A stretch of DNA of 64,000 nt from Patiria miniata. Its lineage: Eukaryota > Echinodermata > Asteroidea > Valvatida > Asterinidae. Where the stretch lies: contig NW_024037072.1 of assembly GCF_015706575.1 (NCBI RefSeq), forward strand, positions 21,639,162-21,703,161, read 5' to 3'. Positions 23,801 through 38,800 of the stretch are shown piece by piece. The notes below the pieces were generated by a model. It searched no databases and was not told the origin of the DNA. It was given only the letters and a program-made list of their open reading frames with translations. The translations under genes and the position numbers were made by a program. Every line of letters starts with the position of its first letter. Within the stretch, counting starts at the first letter, position 1.

Positions 23801-26800
23801 GTAAAGTGTGTGATATTGTAAATATTGGCCTGTTCCGGTACTTGAAATAGGGGTGAACTGGGATGTCATGTCCTTTTGGATGACCCGGTTTTTTTTAACC
23901 CAAAACAAATTTGGGATTATCTCAAACAAAACCAAAAAAGTCAATTTTTTTTTATTTTTTATTTTTTTTTACATTTTCTTTGTTGTTGGAGCAATCATTT
24001 AAAGCTAGAATGATCATAAGGTACATCTTGCTTTTGGTCATAATACAGCCCATTCCTTTTTTCAAAGTAAAAATAAAAAAAGTAAACTAATATTCAGAAA
24101 AAAATAAACACAAAGTTAAATTCAACATAACATTAATGCACATAATTGTTCTTCACGAAACCCTACTACATGAACTTTCAAATTGTCTGCGAACCTTTTG
24201 CACATGTAGTCAATTTCCAAACAGGAAATTTGACCAAACTTCGTATGGGGAGGTACTGATTTCCAGTTTTACATCTGGTTCAACTTAAACCCAAGCACTG
24301 GTACAGAGAATTGAAAGCACAATTGCGCCACGGAGCTATATCTCCATGATCACACACACACAAACACAAAATTGATTTTTAAAAAAATACCGTGCACGTA
24401 TCCTACGGACAGGGTCTGAAAAAAAAACCCATCTCAACGAAAACAAATGCTGTTTCCAGCAGTTGCCGAAACAGCCAAAAAGAAAAAGAAAAAGAAAAAG
24501 AAAAAGAAAAAGAAAAAGAAACAGAAAAAAAACAGAAAAAGAAAAAGCCCTGCGGATGTGAGGGATGCGAGGGAGAGGCGGAAGGGGAGGCAGAAGATGA
24601 AGAGCTCGGCAGATGGCTCTACTTCACTGAGCGTCTTGGTTTGATGAAGAGGCAGCGTGGATGGAATTCCTGATAGGAATCCTTGGCATGCTTGGCCCCT
24701 AATCTCATAACATGAAGGCCAAGAGGGAGATGGATAAAGCATGCCCTGGAAATAGCCTCTCAGCGTGCAACATTTTCCGAAATGTTGGTTTCGTCTTTGC
24801 CTTTTTGGCTCCTACAACATTTCAGGTTTTAGAAACATTTCGAAAGTTTTCATTGCTGGAATTGAATGAAAAACTGCTAATTTTGTCCTCAGATTTTGAA
24901 GTTTGTCCTCAGATTTTGAAGTTTGTCCTCAGATTTTGAAGTTTGTCCTCAGATTTTGAAGTCTGTCCTCAGATTTTGGAAGTTTGTCCTCAGATTTTGA
25001 ATTCTGTCCTCAAATTTGGAAGTTTGTCCTCAGATTTTGAAGTTTTGTCCTCAGGTTTGGAAGTTTGTCCTCAGATTTTGAAGTTTGTTCTCAGATTTTG
25101 AAATGTTGTGTTTTTGAAGCAGAAAACAAAGTTTCATTGAGCTGAATGGTCTCAACTATTGAGCCAAAAATCATGAACCTAATACCTAAAACCACAGCTG
25201 AAAAAAAACCCTGGTTTTGGAAAATACCCGTAAACAAGGGTCATGTGTTTTATTTGTTGACAGATTATACAAATAAATGAGCATATGTCAGTCTATCATT
25301 GCTCTGGCATAACTCCGGTGCGAGGATGTAACTAAGAATGTTTCAAGCTCCTCAGTCGAAATTATCTTGCACCCGAAAAATATAAAATTGCTAAGTTCAG
25401 ATCCATTCACCTAACCTACCGGTACCAAAACAAGTCTGGTTTGACAAATCCCTGAAATACATGTGGGGTATTAAATACCACAGGAGGAACTTATTTAAGG
25501 CTGAAATTTGTTCAGGGTCATTAGTATGAAAGCTAACAAAAACTTCTCACAGGAACTTTTATCCCTGCTCGACTCTCCCGCTTTACTGTTGGCATCGCAG
25601 CCCTTCATTCGGCCAAGGACCTAGCGAGACCCTGGCTTACGGACAATACAACCAGATCGCCATAGCATGCGACATCATCATGACCCCCAATAAAAAAAAA
25701 TCTAAGTAAAGACACAAATTGTGTAAAGCATATAAAGCATTGATATTCATCAAAGCAGAAAATTAATTATGATGATGAAATTCCCAGGTTTTGTTTACCG
25801 TCGTTACCTTGACCTCAAGGATTAGGTACACCCAGATCAAAAAGCTCAGGTGCATGAAATCTATAACACCGATTGGAATGCCCTACTTTTTATAATGTGT
25901 ACAGAGGCGGAAATAATGCCCTTGTCTGCGGACAGTGGTTTGTCAGGATTAGTGGCTAGATTTTACCAGCTTATTTGAAAGGAAAGTGTGAGGAATTTTT
26001 ATCATTGAGGCATGAGCAATGCAGATTGGTCATAAATGCAGTATTTTTTTTAGACAGCTTCCGAGTGGATTAAATACAAATTGAGGAAGTGTATATCATA
26101 TTTTAAAGCTGTGAAGCTGCAGAAGTACCTAATTTATAAACAGTGCGCGCAATTCTAGCGTCATGTAATGTCTGTGACAGAGTTTTTAGGAGTTCAATAA
26201 ATCTGAAAATGTACTTTTCGAATCTTATACCTCCACCCTGTACGTGTACTAATGGTCACGGAGATTACAGACTAGGAGTTTTAGATCATTTCTCTGAATT
26301 ATTACTTAGATATCATGGTAAAATGGCTCTGTCAAGAACATTACACTTCCTTTCATAATGGAATTGCCTGTATGTTGATACATGTACATATACATGTACA
26401 AAGTAGCTAAAAAATCATGAGGTGCACAAAATAAAAAATAACAGCGTTGCTGTTGAAACCCCTCAGCCAGAGTCAAGTTATCATCCGGAAACCATTAACC
26501 TTTAACTCAACGTGGTGACCTTGACCTTTGGCCTTTGACCCCAGAACCAGTCCCAACATGCCTGTACCAATGGGAAACCCCCTACCGAAGTTAGACACCA
26601 ACATTTCATTTCTAACTCAAGTGATCATTCGGAACCATTTACATTGAACTCACCACGGTGACCTTGACCTTTGACCTTTTGACCCCAAAACTAACCCCAA
26701 CTTGCCTGTACCCAAGGGCAAACCCCTACCTCAGTCAGACACCAAAATCTCATTTCTAACTCAAGTTATCATCCGGAAACCATTTACCTTTATCTCACCA

Positions 26801-29800
26801 TGCTGACCTTGACCTTTGACCTTTTGACCCCAAAACCAATCCCAACTTGCCTTCTCCCAAGGGGAACCCTCTTCCAAAGTTAGACACCAAAATCGCATTT
26901 CTAACTCAAGTTATCATCCGGAAACCATTTACCTTTAACTCACAATGGTGACCTTGACCTTTGACCTTTTGACCCCAAAACCAATCCCAACTTGCCTACT
27001 CCCAAGGGCAACCCTCTACCAAAGTTAGACACCAAAATCTCATTTCTAACTCAAGTTATCATCCTGAAACCATTTACATTTAACTCACCACGGTGACCTT
27101 GACCTTTGACCTTTTGACCCCAAAACCAATCCCAACTTGCCTACTCCCAAGGGCAACCCCCTATCAAAGTTAGACACCAAAATCTCATTTCTAACTCAAG
27201 TTATCATCCGGAAACCATTTACCTTTATCTCACCATGCTGACCTTGACCTTTGACCTTTTGACCCCAAAACCAATCCCAACTTGCCTTCTCCCAAGGGCA
27301 ACCCTCTTCCAAAGTTAGACACCAAAATCTCATTTCTAACTCAAGTTATCATCCGGAAACCATTTACATTTAACTCACCACGGTGACCTTGACCTTTGAC
27401 CTTTTGACCTCAAAACCAATCCCAACTTGCCTACTCCAAAGGGCAACCCCCTACCGAAGTTACAACCCCAAACAACATTTCTAACTCAAGTTATCATCCG
27501 GAAACTAAGCTGCCCGGACGGACGGACGGACGGACAGACATACATCCGGACGGACGGACGCCCTAGGCGATGACAATACCCCTCGAGCCTCTCGGCTGAG
27601 GGGTAAAAAGGTAAATTTGGTTCCTGTCCAAAGCACACAGACATCTATTCAGTTAATTCATATTCATAAGGCTATTCATTTGGCAGATTTAGCCCATTCA
27701 TTGGTATTATGGGGTTATCATATACGACAGCACTGCCCGACTCAAAAGTGACAGTCAGTCAGTCAGTGAAGTCTGTGAGCATGTCAGTTTCTTTTTCAGT
27801 GAGGTAGGATAGGTAATAAGAAAGGTAGGATAGGTAATAAGAAGAGACTGGCCAACTTGGACAAGCAAAAAATTCATATCAGCAGAATGGCATAGACAGA
27901 CGGAACGCTGCACATTGAGTCACGTTTCCCTGCCCTTTGGCACTTGACTTCTCAAAAATGAGGCAATAAAAGGTGCCATAAAAAAAACCTCGGTATGTAT
28001 AGTTGGCAAAGAAATGTCATTCAATAGACTGAAATTTGTTCATAAATCAGACAACATGACAGCCCCAACTTGCATGGCGCTACAGTTCCAGAAGCTCAGT
28101 AGTCATTGTTTGAAATGGATACCCTACGAATGCAGACATCAAATGTCAGACTACAGTCCTCACAAGACCATTTATCAAAATTTACCGCTACGCATAAACA
28201 GTTGTCAAAAAGCATGTAATAGTGTTTATCGTACAAAGTGTACATCATAGGGTTTTGCAATTTTCCAAGTCCAGGTGCTTTGCTTCAGTTGAAGCCCCGG
28301 TTCAAACTTGGTATGTGGTATCTGCTGGACTAATTGAGTCTTGGGGGCCTATTTTTAAGACTATAGCCAGTGTCCCTCGAGGGCCAGGTCCTACGCAGAG
28401 GTTGGGATTTTAAAGCCGCCTGTGTTGGTTTTACCTCCCAATTATAGAGGCAGGTGAATAAAGGAGACCCAAGTTCACTTTAAATGGTTTTGGCGTTCAC
28501 CATGAAAAAGGACGTAATTTTTGAGAGAGAGCAAAGGGCAGGCTGGGTAGTTGAAAAAATTGAGAGGCAAAAAGATGTTCATCCATAAAAACATTTCTAT
28601 ACTTTAAGTTAAAAAGAAAATTAGCTGATGAACAGCTGTGCATACATGTGTATGCACGTAAATTAATCAGTTAAATCTGCGTGTACATGTATAGTGTGGC
28701 TAAATTTAGGGATTCAATTCATTTGGCCAAACTTAATCAAGACATAGCACAAGATAAAGGGATTTTGTTCGGGCTCAAGTAAAAACTAAGGTTTAAGCTA
28801 GGATAATGGGTATTAATCCTACATTGTTCATGTACCCGGTAGATTAACAACATGAATACATTTTGAACAGCAGTTTCACAAGTTCCATCTGAATACAAAA
28901 GTCGGGGATGGTTCATACGCTGCGCAATAGAAAGTGCAATAGTGAATTTGTGATGTTAGGGTGAGTATTCACACTGCAAATTTGCAACGGCTAAACAGTT
29001 TACAACTGTGCAGTGTATTTTGTGCGCATGTTTCCCAAACTCAACTTCCTTTTGCGTTTGCCATTATCACTCTCGTGAGGTCTAAACTAACTTTCAATTT
29101 GCCTACTTTGGTTTGACTGAAAGCACGTAAAGTCGTCATTCGCTGCCCCCCCCCCTCCCCTCTCCATAATAATGTTATTTTCAATTACCTCCCAGCCAAC
29201 CAGTTGGCTCTGGATCTCCTGCACGTGGACCGAGGCTTCGTGTTTCCGTTTCATCTCGTTGATGTAGTGAGCAATGCCCGTCATGCACACCAGGGCGTCG
29301 CCGATGGTTTCGTAACCGTCCTCGTCCTTGTCAAAGTGTTTGTACATGTCCTGAGATTAAAAGCGAAAGAAACAATAACTTTCCCACTGTGGAAACTACA
29401 AGGATAGCGTTGTTAGTTTATCAAACTGTGGAGAAGAGAGGAGGAGGATATTGTAGGATAATATTTCAAAATGTTCAAGTCACACTCTCTCTTTCACTTG
29501 AACTCTCGCCAAAAAAAAAAAAAAAAAAAAAATGGAAAAATGGAAAAAGTTGCAATTTGTCCAATAAATCTTTAACTACAACTCATGCATTTTAGTCTAA
29601 AAGTTTGAACAGATGGGAAGAAAAACTTTTTTTTTTTAAATATTGCTGGAAATCATATTTTTCTTGGTTAAATTCAGGGGAAGGAACAACTCTTTGCCTT
29701 CTACAAATTTGTCATTTTCTTTTAATTCGGCCCCTTTTATTTGTTTAACATTTTCATGTTAACATCATCATCAATGTTGTTCGGTTGCGCACTGCAGGCG

Positions 29801-32800
29801 ACCACACATTTCTTCCAGGACATTGTAAGACCAATACTATGATGTAGGTAACAACAAATACTATGCTAATGCAAAAAACATCTACAAGTACAACATAACC
29901 AATGGCAGAAAAAAAAACCTGATTGCAATTCATACGAAAGCCATGCTGGGAAACACACAGTCCCGCAGACCAAATGTCAACCAGATGTGTACACTTGATC
30001 AAGCTATTTCAATACAGGCCCAGCTGAAGGTCAGTACCAAAGTGGCAATGAAACTCAGTGGGGAAACCTCTCACATCGAGTGACAACTTCACTAGCTGTG
30101 TTTATGGGTTTTTTATTTCAGTTATTCCTGCCATGTGAGACGCATCATGGTTGAGCAGTTGTTGGTAAATACATTTGTTTGTGACAAACAGGGCCCTTGA
30201 GTATAGCGTACACCTGGGTGTTTCTTCCCGATAGTGGTTCATGCTGTAAGTTGGCAGTGGTGTTGGGATACAAAAGGTATTGAGGCGAATGAAAGTTTTC
30301 TTCCACGCTCAAGAGTGAAACAGGAAAAAGGAAAAAAACGGTTGCAATATTGTAGCGCCATTTCTTTCGCTATGAATATGTCCGCTTTTAAAGTCTACAT
30401 TCAGTACATGTGTAAATCATTATCAGGTTTCATTGAGATCAGGAAGTAACCCAATAAACCAGAAATAAAAAAATCTTGGTTTCATATCATGTTTCATGTT
30501 ACTTCTGTGGTTTCTTTTGCATTACACTAATCCCACATATTCACACAAAAAAACAAAAACAACCCCCCCCCCCCAAAAAAAAACCCTAGGTTTTTTTTAA
30601 CTGCTGTTTTGTATATAGCAATACAAAAGTTATTCACTTTTGAATGAGATATCGAACAAAAAGCCGCCCACGTTTAGTTATGAAAAATTACTATACAAAT
30701 TTTGAATTATTTGTGGCTCGACAATAATTCAGGCGTATCTTTTGTGCACTATAGGCGTGAAAGCAACCCAAAATAAAAAGAGGATTGAAAACGCCCAAAA
30801 GAAAAAAAAAAAAGTAGTTTTTCCAAGTAAATAAAACATACGAACTGAAAATTTGTTTGGAGTAAAAAATAAATCAATATGTTGAAGAGCAAGGGTAGAA
30901 CACCTTTAAATTATTTGAATGTTCATTTCATCTGTTTTCTATCAGACGGAAAATTTGGAACACAGAATTACAAAAAAGGACAAAAATGGGAAAGCTTGAA
31001 TAAAACACAAATGGTCTCTGCTGTATCAGGCCTAATGCAATCACCTGCAAACCAATGCCATATGGACAATTTGTACAGGGTGTAATTGAAACATAGAGGG
31101 GAGTGTCACCAAACTGGCTAGGCAAAAAAAAAGGGCCGAGATCGACCAATAGAAGTTTTGTTTTTACAATGTTTCGGAAAAATGAAACCACATGTGATAT
31201 TTACAAAACTTAATTGCAAAAGTCTGAAGTTCTTTCTTTTACTTAATTTCAAACGACCCTTGTCCATGTAACTACAAAAATGATCTGATCAAATGATCTT
31301 CCTCAAAAAACCCCAAAAGACAATAACACACACACGAAAAAACAAAACGGAACACAAACATCCCTCTATGTAGGCCTTTTCACAGTTTTGTCTCACCTGC
31401 CGGTACCCGTGTTGAAATCAACACGGGTCCACCGTACGCATAACCGGTCCCAATGAACACGAGTAGACACACCCATGTTTACGTTACATACCAAGTGTGG
31501 ACATTCCCTTGGTTTCGTGAAGTTAAGAAAAACCTCTGAAAAAAAATCATTTTACTCTAACTGTGAAAACTCTTTCAATCCAATTTTTTTTCTATGATTC
31601 CCTTGAGTGTTTCTTTTCATTCTGCCACAGATAAACCTAATCCAAAAATGCCTCTAAACCTAATTTCCAGAAAGGGGGAAACACTGTGTGGACTTGCCCA
31701 AGTCCACACAACGTCGCCTCTACCTGGTTTACAAATGTATGTGGACCTCTTTTGTTTGGAAGTCCACACAGTGAATGTAATGCCTACCCATGTGTTCACA
31801 AGTTGAATATATTTTGGATTTTCTACCCAGGTAGAGATTCTGAACCCTTGGGTTAGATTCTTGCTAGTGTGAAAGCGGTTGCCAAACCTCTGTGTTTGAC
31901 CCGGGTATGTTAACATGGAGATTTTGGACAGTATGAAAGGCCCTATGTGAGATCTCAGTCATATATTATACCTGGAAGAGCAGATGATACTTGAGAACCC
32001 TCTGAACTGGCTTGAGGAGGTATGCTCCGAGTGGCAGAGGATGCCCAAGATACGACTGGCATTCCCTGAAGAACTCCGCGACATCTTCATACTTGGTATA
32101 ATCTATCAACACCTCCATGGTGCTTGGGTAGTTGGTACAGTAGTCCGTGTACACTCGGAAATTCTTCTCCTATGGGGTGAAGAGAAAGACTTCTGTCAGT
32201 TTTAACCGTGGGTGACGGGGTGGAGGAGGCAAGGGAACATTTGTCTAGATCCACTTTTTGGATATTATTTCTTTTGACCTCCCCTCATTTTTGGATCGCA
32301 TGCTGCTGAGACATGAACAATACTATGCACTGCCAATGAGAAACATTCTGGTGAAAATTGTTTTAAGAGTCGGAGGAGGTTGATGTTTACAAATTAGTTA
32401 ATAAAATTGGGGAAATTTTTCTTAAAATTACAAAATGTGACAAGATCATTGTGATGACATCTTGGGTATTCTGATATGGTTATAACATTAACAGAGACTT
32501 GCATTTCTTTTGTATTTTGCTCAAAACCCAAATGCTAAATGCATCAAGATCAAGTTCATATCTCTTATTAAGTAAGCATGAGGGTCATCTACTTAAGTAG
32601 TTCAGATACCTATACTTTTAAGTGAAACTTCAGGGGTTCAATAGCCATCCAAGTTCCAAAGGTATGTGGGCACAACTGCATGGTCAACGTACAAGCGGTA
32701 TCAAGAAATGGGTAAACTAGGTTGCACTTTAATGTACCGGTACAGGTGTTGACAATTTGGAAAGACTTACAATTTCCAATTCATTCTAAAAAAATTCAGT

Positions 32801-35800
32801 TTTACTTGATTTCAGGTTTTAAAATTAATGCAGAAGTTGTCAAAAAGTTCTCTTTTTGTTTAAATGAGAAGTAATTTGAAACATGTAAAATCCGAAGTCT
32901 TACATTATCAAGGAAGCACTCGGCGATCAGTACTGGGTCATTATTGCACTGTTGTAATTCCTTCAAAAGTTTTCTGAAAAGACAATAGAACATTTGGAAA
33001 CATATTAATGTTTACAGTTTAACAAATAACACTATGGGATTTATTACACTTGAATTTGATGTACATTATGAATTGAGTTAAGATGATTGAAGACAAGTAG
33101 TAAAAATGTACACATTCTTTTAATTAAAACATCCTACACATCTTTGGAACTTGCAGCTGATGATTTACGTCTTTCAGAACTCAAAGTTATCATCACTACT
33201 TGAGTACCGGTACTTCAACTTCAACAACACGTTCTGCTTGAGAGGGAAGTTGGTGATTGGAAAATCAGGAATCCTTATATCTGGTATGCTCACTCGCAAT
33301 ATGCATGTCCATTATTACAAATAACATTGAGTGTACTACTAGTACAATCATGGTCCCCAAAAACCGTATTGTCAGGGGTGTGTGTGACCACTGATAAAAA
33401 AAGCTGAAAAAAAGCTGAAAAGGGTGTAAAAAATCTGAACTTTGGAAATCTCCTATACTTTTGTACACAGAAAGTGAGGGAAAAAAGCTGAAATCCAAAA
33501 CGAAAATAGCTGAAATCAGCTTAAGCTGAGATTTCACACCCCTGATTGTACATCATACATACCGGTACATGACATTAGAATGGGATGTACTGGTACATGT
33601 ACCTTTTATTAGCTTTGGCACCAGCATATAAAAAAAATGTATCCATTATTTTACCGTTTCTACATGTACATGTACAATGTAAGTTTAACCAAGAATTACC
33701 TGCTAAGTGCTAATACACATGTACACGCACTTGCAGTACATGTACACAATGTATACAGCCTAATGCTACTGAACACGTACGTGCACATGTACATGTACGT
33801 GTTAATAAATTCCACTCGTTAGACAGAGCTAATACCAAGTGTAGACAGACGTGTAAAACCTGGAAATTCCCTTGAGTCAAGTTGAAAGCCAAGCCCAACT
33901 TCTCTGAACCAACGGGGGAAAAAGTCTTGGCTGAACTAGTTTTCACCCCAGACATCTATGCCTTGACATTTACGGTAATCACACAGACGGAAAGACTGGT
34001 CTTGGCCACACTACAAGCTTTCTGTCTCAGGTTTATAGAATGTACAATGAATGATTGATTTTCAGGCAGTAGATACTGGGTACATATTCCTGAACGGATG
34101 TGTTCAATCATCATCAGAGTGTTAAATGAGCAGTGACGTTGGTCATTTCTATAAGAATTAAGATTAAAAATGAGAATACCTTCTGCGTCCGGTTTCCCTA
34201 CCTACCCTATTCTGACAGCCCCTACCCTAATATTTTTATTGAAAAAACACCCCAAACCATCATTTTCTACCTTTTACTCTTGACTGCCTGCAGACGCCTC
34301 CATATGATCGTACACAAAAAAAATTGGCAAAATAAAATTATTTCCCTACCTACCTACCCTATTTTCAATTGCCATGTAATCGGAAGCAGAACTATTTTTT
34401 TGTGACCTTAGTAGTGATTCACAGTGGCTTGGTGGAGGGGAATTTGGCGGGCAATCAAGAAAAGACAACATGAAAACATATAGAATACAAATGTACATGT
34501 ACATGTATGTATGTTATGACTGTTGGAGATTGTTAATACACAGATCCATCCCAGACAGAGCAACAAAACTGGTATTTAAAGTTATGGTTGTTTTTTTTCC
34601 TTCATTTCCTTGCCTTGAACCCCCTGCCCATGTAACTGTACAGAAACATGATCATCAATGTATGTCTGTTTATTCTTATCTGACTTTGAGGCAGTCATCT
34701 TTTGATTTAAGTTTAAATTTAATCAAGCTTTTTTTTAAATTGAGATTATGAAATTTGTACCTTTTTGGCATGAAGATATCTTTTATATGGAAACCAAGCT
34801 TTCTTAACAATTGATTAAGCTTTTGCAGCTTGAGTGGCCGATGCGCCTGTACTGCCACTCCCACCAGTTGTTGTGTCATCCACAACAAATCCAGACCAAC
34901 CGCGGATGACAACAGATAAATTTAGCTTACAGTTGTCTCAGCAAATATTTCACCAACCATCCCCTTGGTGGCTGCCATCTATCACACCACCACAGGTGTA
35001 GGGCTGAAGGCCAAGTTGACAACCGGAGTCCAGTATCCCGGCAACAGGGATTGTCCAATCAAACTCTGGCAGGAAGAGCTTGCCCTCCAATTAGATGCTG
35101 GCGATTTCTACCCATTGCCCTGAACTTCAATACCGACTGTTTGTGTTGTTCGTGATCTCATGGGAGGATAAGTCATATCTTAAGTTGTACATGTGCCTGG
35201 TGTAACTTTGTTCACATGTTAGCATCAGTTCCCACAGCTACATTTTGTACGTATAGTACATGTACTTCTCACGGTAAACGTGGGTATACTGCGGATGAAA
35301 GACTAATCAAATGACGGAAGTCACCATCATGTGTAGTGACCTACAGGATCCCCGATAAGAACCAAAAAATGAAGTCCACCTGGGCAGTGCAGATCAACTT
35401 TTGAACTTCATGTTCCGGTACAGGGGACACGGTCTCTTGGATACATGTACCGGTATGCATGAGCTCACACTGGGGTCTGAATGAGTAATCATAGAGAAAC
35501 TACTGATAGAGTGAAATTGGATGGGATTAGCATTCCTCAATTACAGTATCATGAAACTAATAAAGCCCTTGTGTCATTTCAGAGATTCTGTATTCCTTGG
35601 GTTCAGTGAGGCTGAAGTACTGGCTTAAAGACATCACTTTTTTCCCTGGGTGGAATGCAGTGTGAATTCCTTGACATTTCCCTTTGAAAAATGAAAGCAA
35701 TTGATCTATCCCAATAGAATCGCGTTAGAATTGCGTCAACACAGCTTGTGAAATATTCTCCAATTACATGATACACAAATGGATGCAGAACGCGCACAAT

Positions 35801-38800
35801 CTGAGACAAACAAAACTTAGTGTACAAAAACTCCATAGGGTTGTCTAAGGGGCGTGGCTACCTCGCAAACAGCGATAAGTCCATTTCCTGAACAGGCCCC
35901 TTTTTTTATTTATGCTCAGGATGACATCTTTACACCGTGATTATTATTTGGACCTGCACTGTGGGCCCCATGAGAGTAGCAGCGCCACTTTTATGTCTCG
36001 AGCCATCAATCACACAAAAGTGCTCTGGGAAAGGAAAGGTTTAATGATCAATAACAGGCATTAAAAGGTTAAAATAGCAAATCACATGAACTCCACTTTT
36101 TCAGTGGTGGCAATTCATGCTAACTACCCCTTGCTTTGGTGTCTCCACAATGCACTTCTGTCGTTTGAGCTAACCTGGATCGACCAAAATGCCAGGACAA
36201 AGGGAACCCTCTCTTTAGCTTGACATCCAGTTTAAGTTTGTCCCTCCCAACAATACACTCGGCTCTACACAAAATTGTTCACTAGGAGTTGTCAAAAGGT
36301 CTGGCACTGAAAAAACAGGCTCGTGGATGATTTACCAACTTTCACAATTTGTGCACAAACTCACACTTCCATTCACAGAGCGTGTGTCACAAAATGAGGC
36401 TTCAAAGCTGAACACATGCTAGGTATATTTCAGAGGCTGTTCGCATTGTTAGTGAAAGCCGGACATACAGTGATCTGGGTGACTTGAGTAAAGTAAGCCA
36501 GGCACAGATATGCAATCATGAAGTCATTTCTATTAAAGAAAAAAAACTGCCTCATCATCGTGAGTAATACAAGTACAAGGCTGAGCAACTTGGCAAGTGC
36601 CATGTTGTGTCTCCCTAACACCCATCAGGTTGTCATGATGCACCCTGCTTCATCTATGTACATGTACGTTGTTCATGTAGATGCAACAAAATTCAATGCA
36701 AATTTGAGAACCCAGCGAAATGCAACAACAACCAGCATGAGCAAAACTCAACGGTACATTTTGTTGCACTGTTGTGCAGTGTACTGGAACAACACCCATA
36801 CTGGAATTTGTATCCTTGTGGAGACATTCCTTTGTTCTCGTGTACTAAAGTTTTCGAGTTTGAAAGTGTAGCTTAAAAGTGCTCTTATTTTAACCAGAAT
36901 TAATTTCCTTGGCTGAAATTTGGACTTAATATCCCTTTTCTAAAACTCTTCCATTTGCGACAGATCAACATAGCTTGGAAATTCCTAGTTTTTGAGTAAA
37001 ATCCATATATCTATTTCGTGAAAACCTTGTGGAGACGTATTCATCTATAGAAATTGCCCTGTGGAGACGTAAACTCTTTTGTTCCCTATTGCACTCAGGT
37101 CTCCAGAGGGCACGGTGTATCAAATCAACAGCCTTGGCACTGCGTGACATAATCAGTGTACCTTCCAACTTCTGCTAACTGCTAATTCCAATGTACATAC
37201 TTTTAACCAGCACTGCTTTTCGATGCATTTAGCATTAATAAAAGAACAATTTTAGAATGATGAATTTTTTGTATAATACATGTACATGTATATTACATGT
37301 ACATGAAGGAAATAATCCTTTTCAACGGCCGTTTGTGGAAAGAAACATTATTCCCTTGAGAGTAACATGAAACAGGGGGGATCAAAAGTTTAGTTTCGAC
37401 AGCAACCCTAAGGCACGCACAATCAGCTAAGCTCATCCGCATGTGACTAGTTTGCGGATGTTGCCTGGCCTGATAAGCCTCCCCTGTGCAATGTGAATCA
37501 GAGGCGCTCATACCCAGACCCTGGGAACGTTTCTCTAGTAGTTGTTGAAATCTTCGCTTCTTGAGATTATTTTTTCACTCTAATGAAAATGAAAGTCTTG
37601 GACTTGTTTCCATATTGTCATTAATTGAGGCATTTGTGTAATTTTACAAGTTGAGTACACCAGGCCTTCGAGCAACACCAAAAGTTTGTGTCCAAAATTG
37701 CACAGAATTCCGCAAAAAAGAAAAAGATTGGCCATTCAATAAATTTAGGGTCCAAAAGTGTGACATTATTTTTCCTGTCTCTGTTACCTTGGTGCTTCGT
37801 AATTTTCCATTCAATTATCATTGACAATGACTTCAAATGATTCTTTATTATTTTGTTGGGTAGATAGCTTGCTATACATAATCACTCTCGCAGGATGACT
37901 GCATTAAGGAGTGCATCAGAATTACTTTATAAAATCATGTCAAATGTAACACTAACACGGACAGAAAAAATAAAATGGACCCCATATTTATAGAATGGCT
38001 CATATGTACATTGTACGTAAGTACCTGTTCAGTGCAAGCCTATCCACATCACTTGAATGTTTGTGTATTGAATTTCAGTTTTCAAACTTGTGCTAATTTG
38101 TACCTGCGGCCTTTCTGACCCAAAACCCTCCATCCTGTCTTTTTCCCCCCTAGAAACCTTAACTTCAGCAGTTTTTCCATAAACAAAAAAAAATCCACAC
38201 AGCTTCCCTCCCTAAACAGTGACTCACCGGAAGCCACGTATAAATCCCCAACCTGAGCCAACTCCCACTAGATTTTTCAAGAGGGAGTGAGCGAGCCCTT
38301 TTAAAAATAAAATGCATCAAAAATGTCACAACTGCTTCTGCAACAGTTTTAAAGGGTAGATTCTCTCTGTCATCACCAATTTGTCACGATGAACGAGGAA
38401 ACCGACAAAAAATGTCACGCGTCAAGCTAGGGCCGGAGGGAATGCCAACTTTCAGTCATGTGCAACACACATCTGGGGGCAGTAAACCCTTCCATAAGGT
38501 ATTTTTTTGTGGCACTTACATTGACATGATTAGTCCAGGGAGCTCGTGTCAATGTACGGGCATGTGCACCTGATTTTGACTCTCTCTGAATAGCTGTTTT
38601 GTACAGATTAATAATCTTAATACAGAGTTTCAATGACTCCAACGATTTTTACATTTTCAATTCTCATGGGAATATATTTGTAATCTACAGGTAGGTACCA
38701 GACGTTCATGAGTGCAGAGCCACACTACAATGTCCGATATATCAGAGCATGCAAATTGTATGGGACCTCACGCGCCAGCCGACAGAGCCGTCTTTAGAAG

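Larger units (their letters stand above)
23747..29188 (-). other. Intron 6
   Basis: 5,442 bp. It holds a purine run of AAAAAG repeats (about 24475-24548), a 20-bp minisatellite (24882-25102) and the 145-bp array element (26458-27604). 25110-26450 and 27610-29188 show no gene or named repeat. Confidence 0.8.

Noticed and set aside
24392-24673. Lysine-rich frame across the (AAAAAG) run
   Set aside because: It is a translation of a simple repeat, with no splice or family support.
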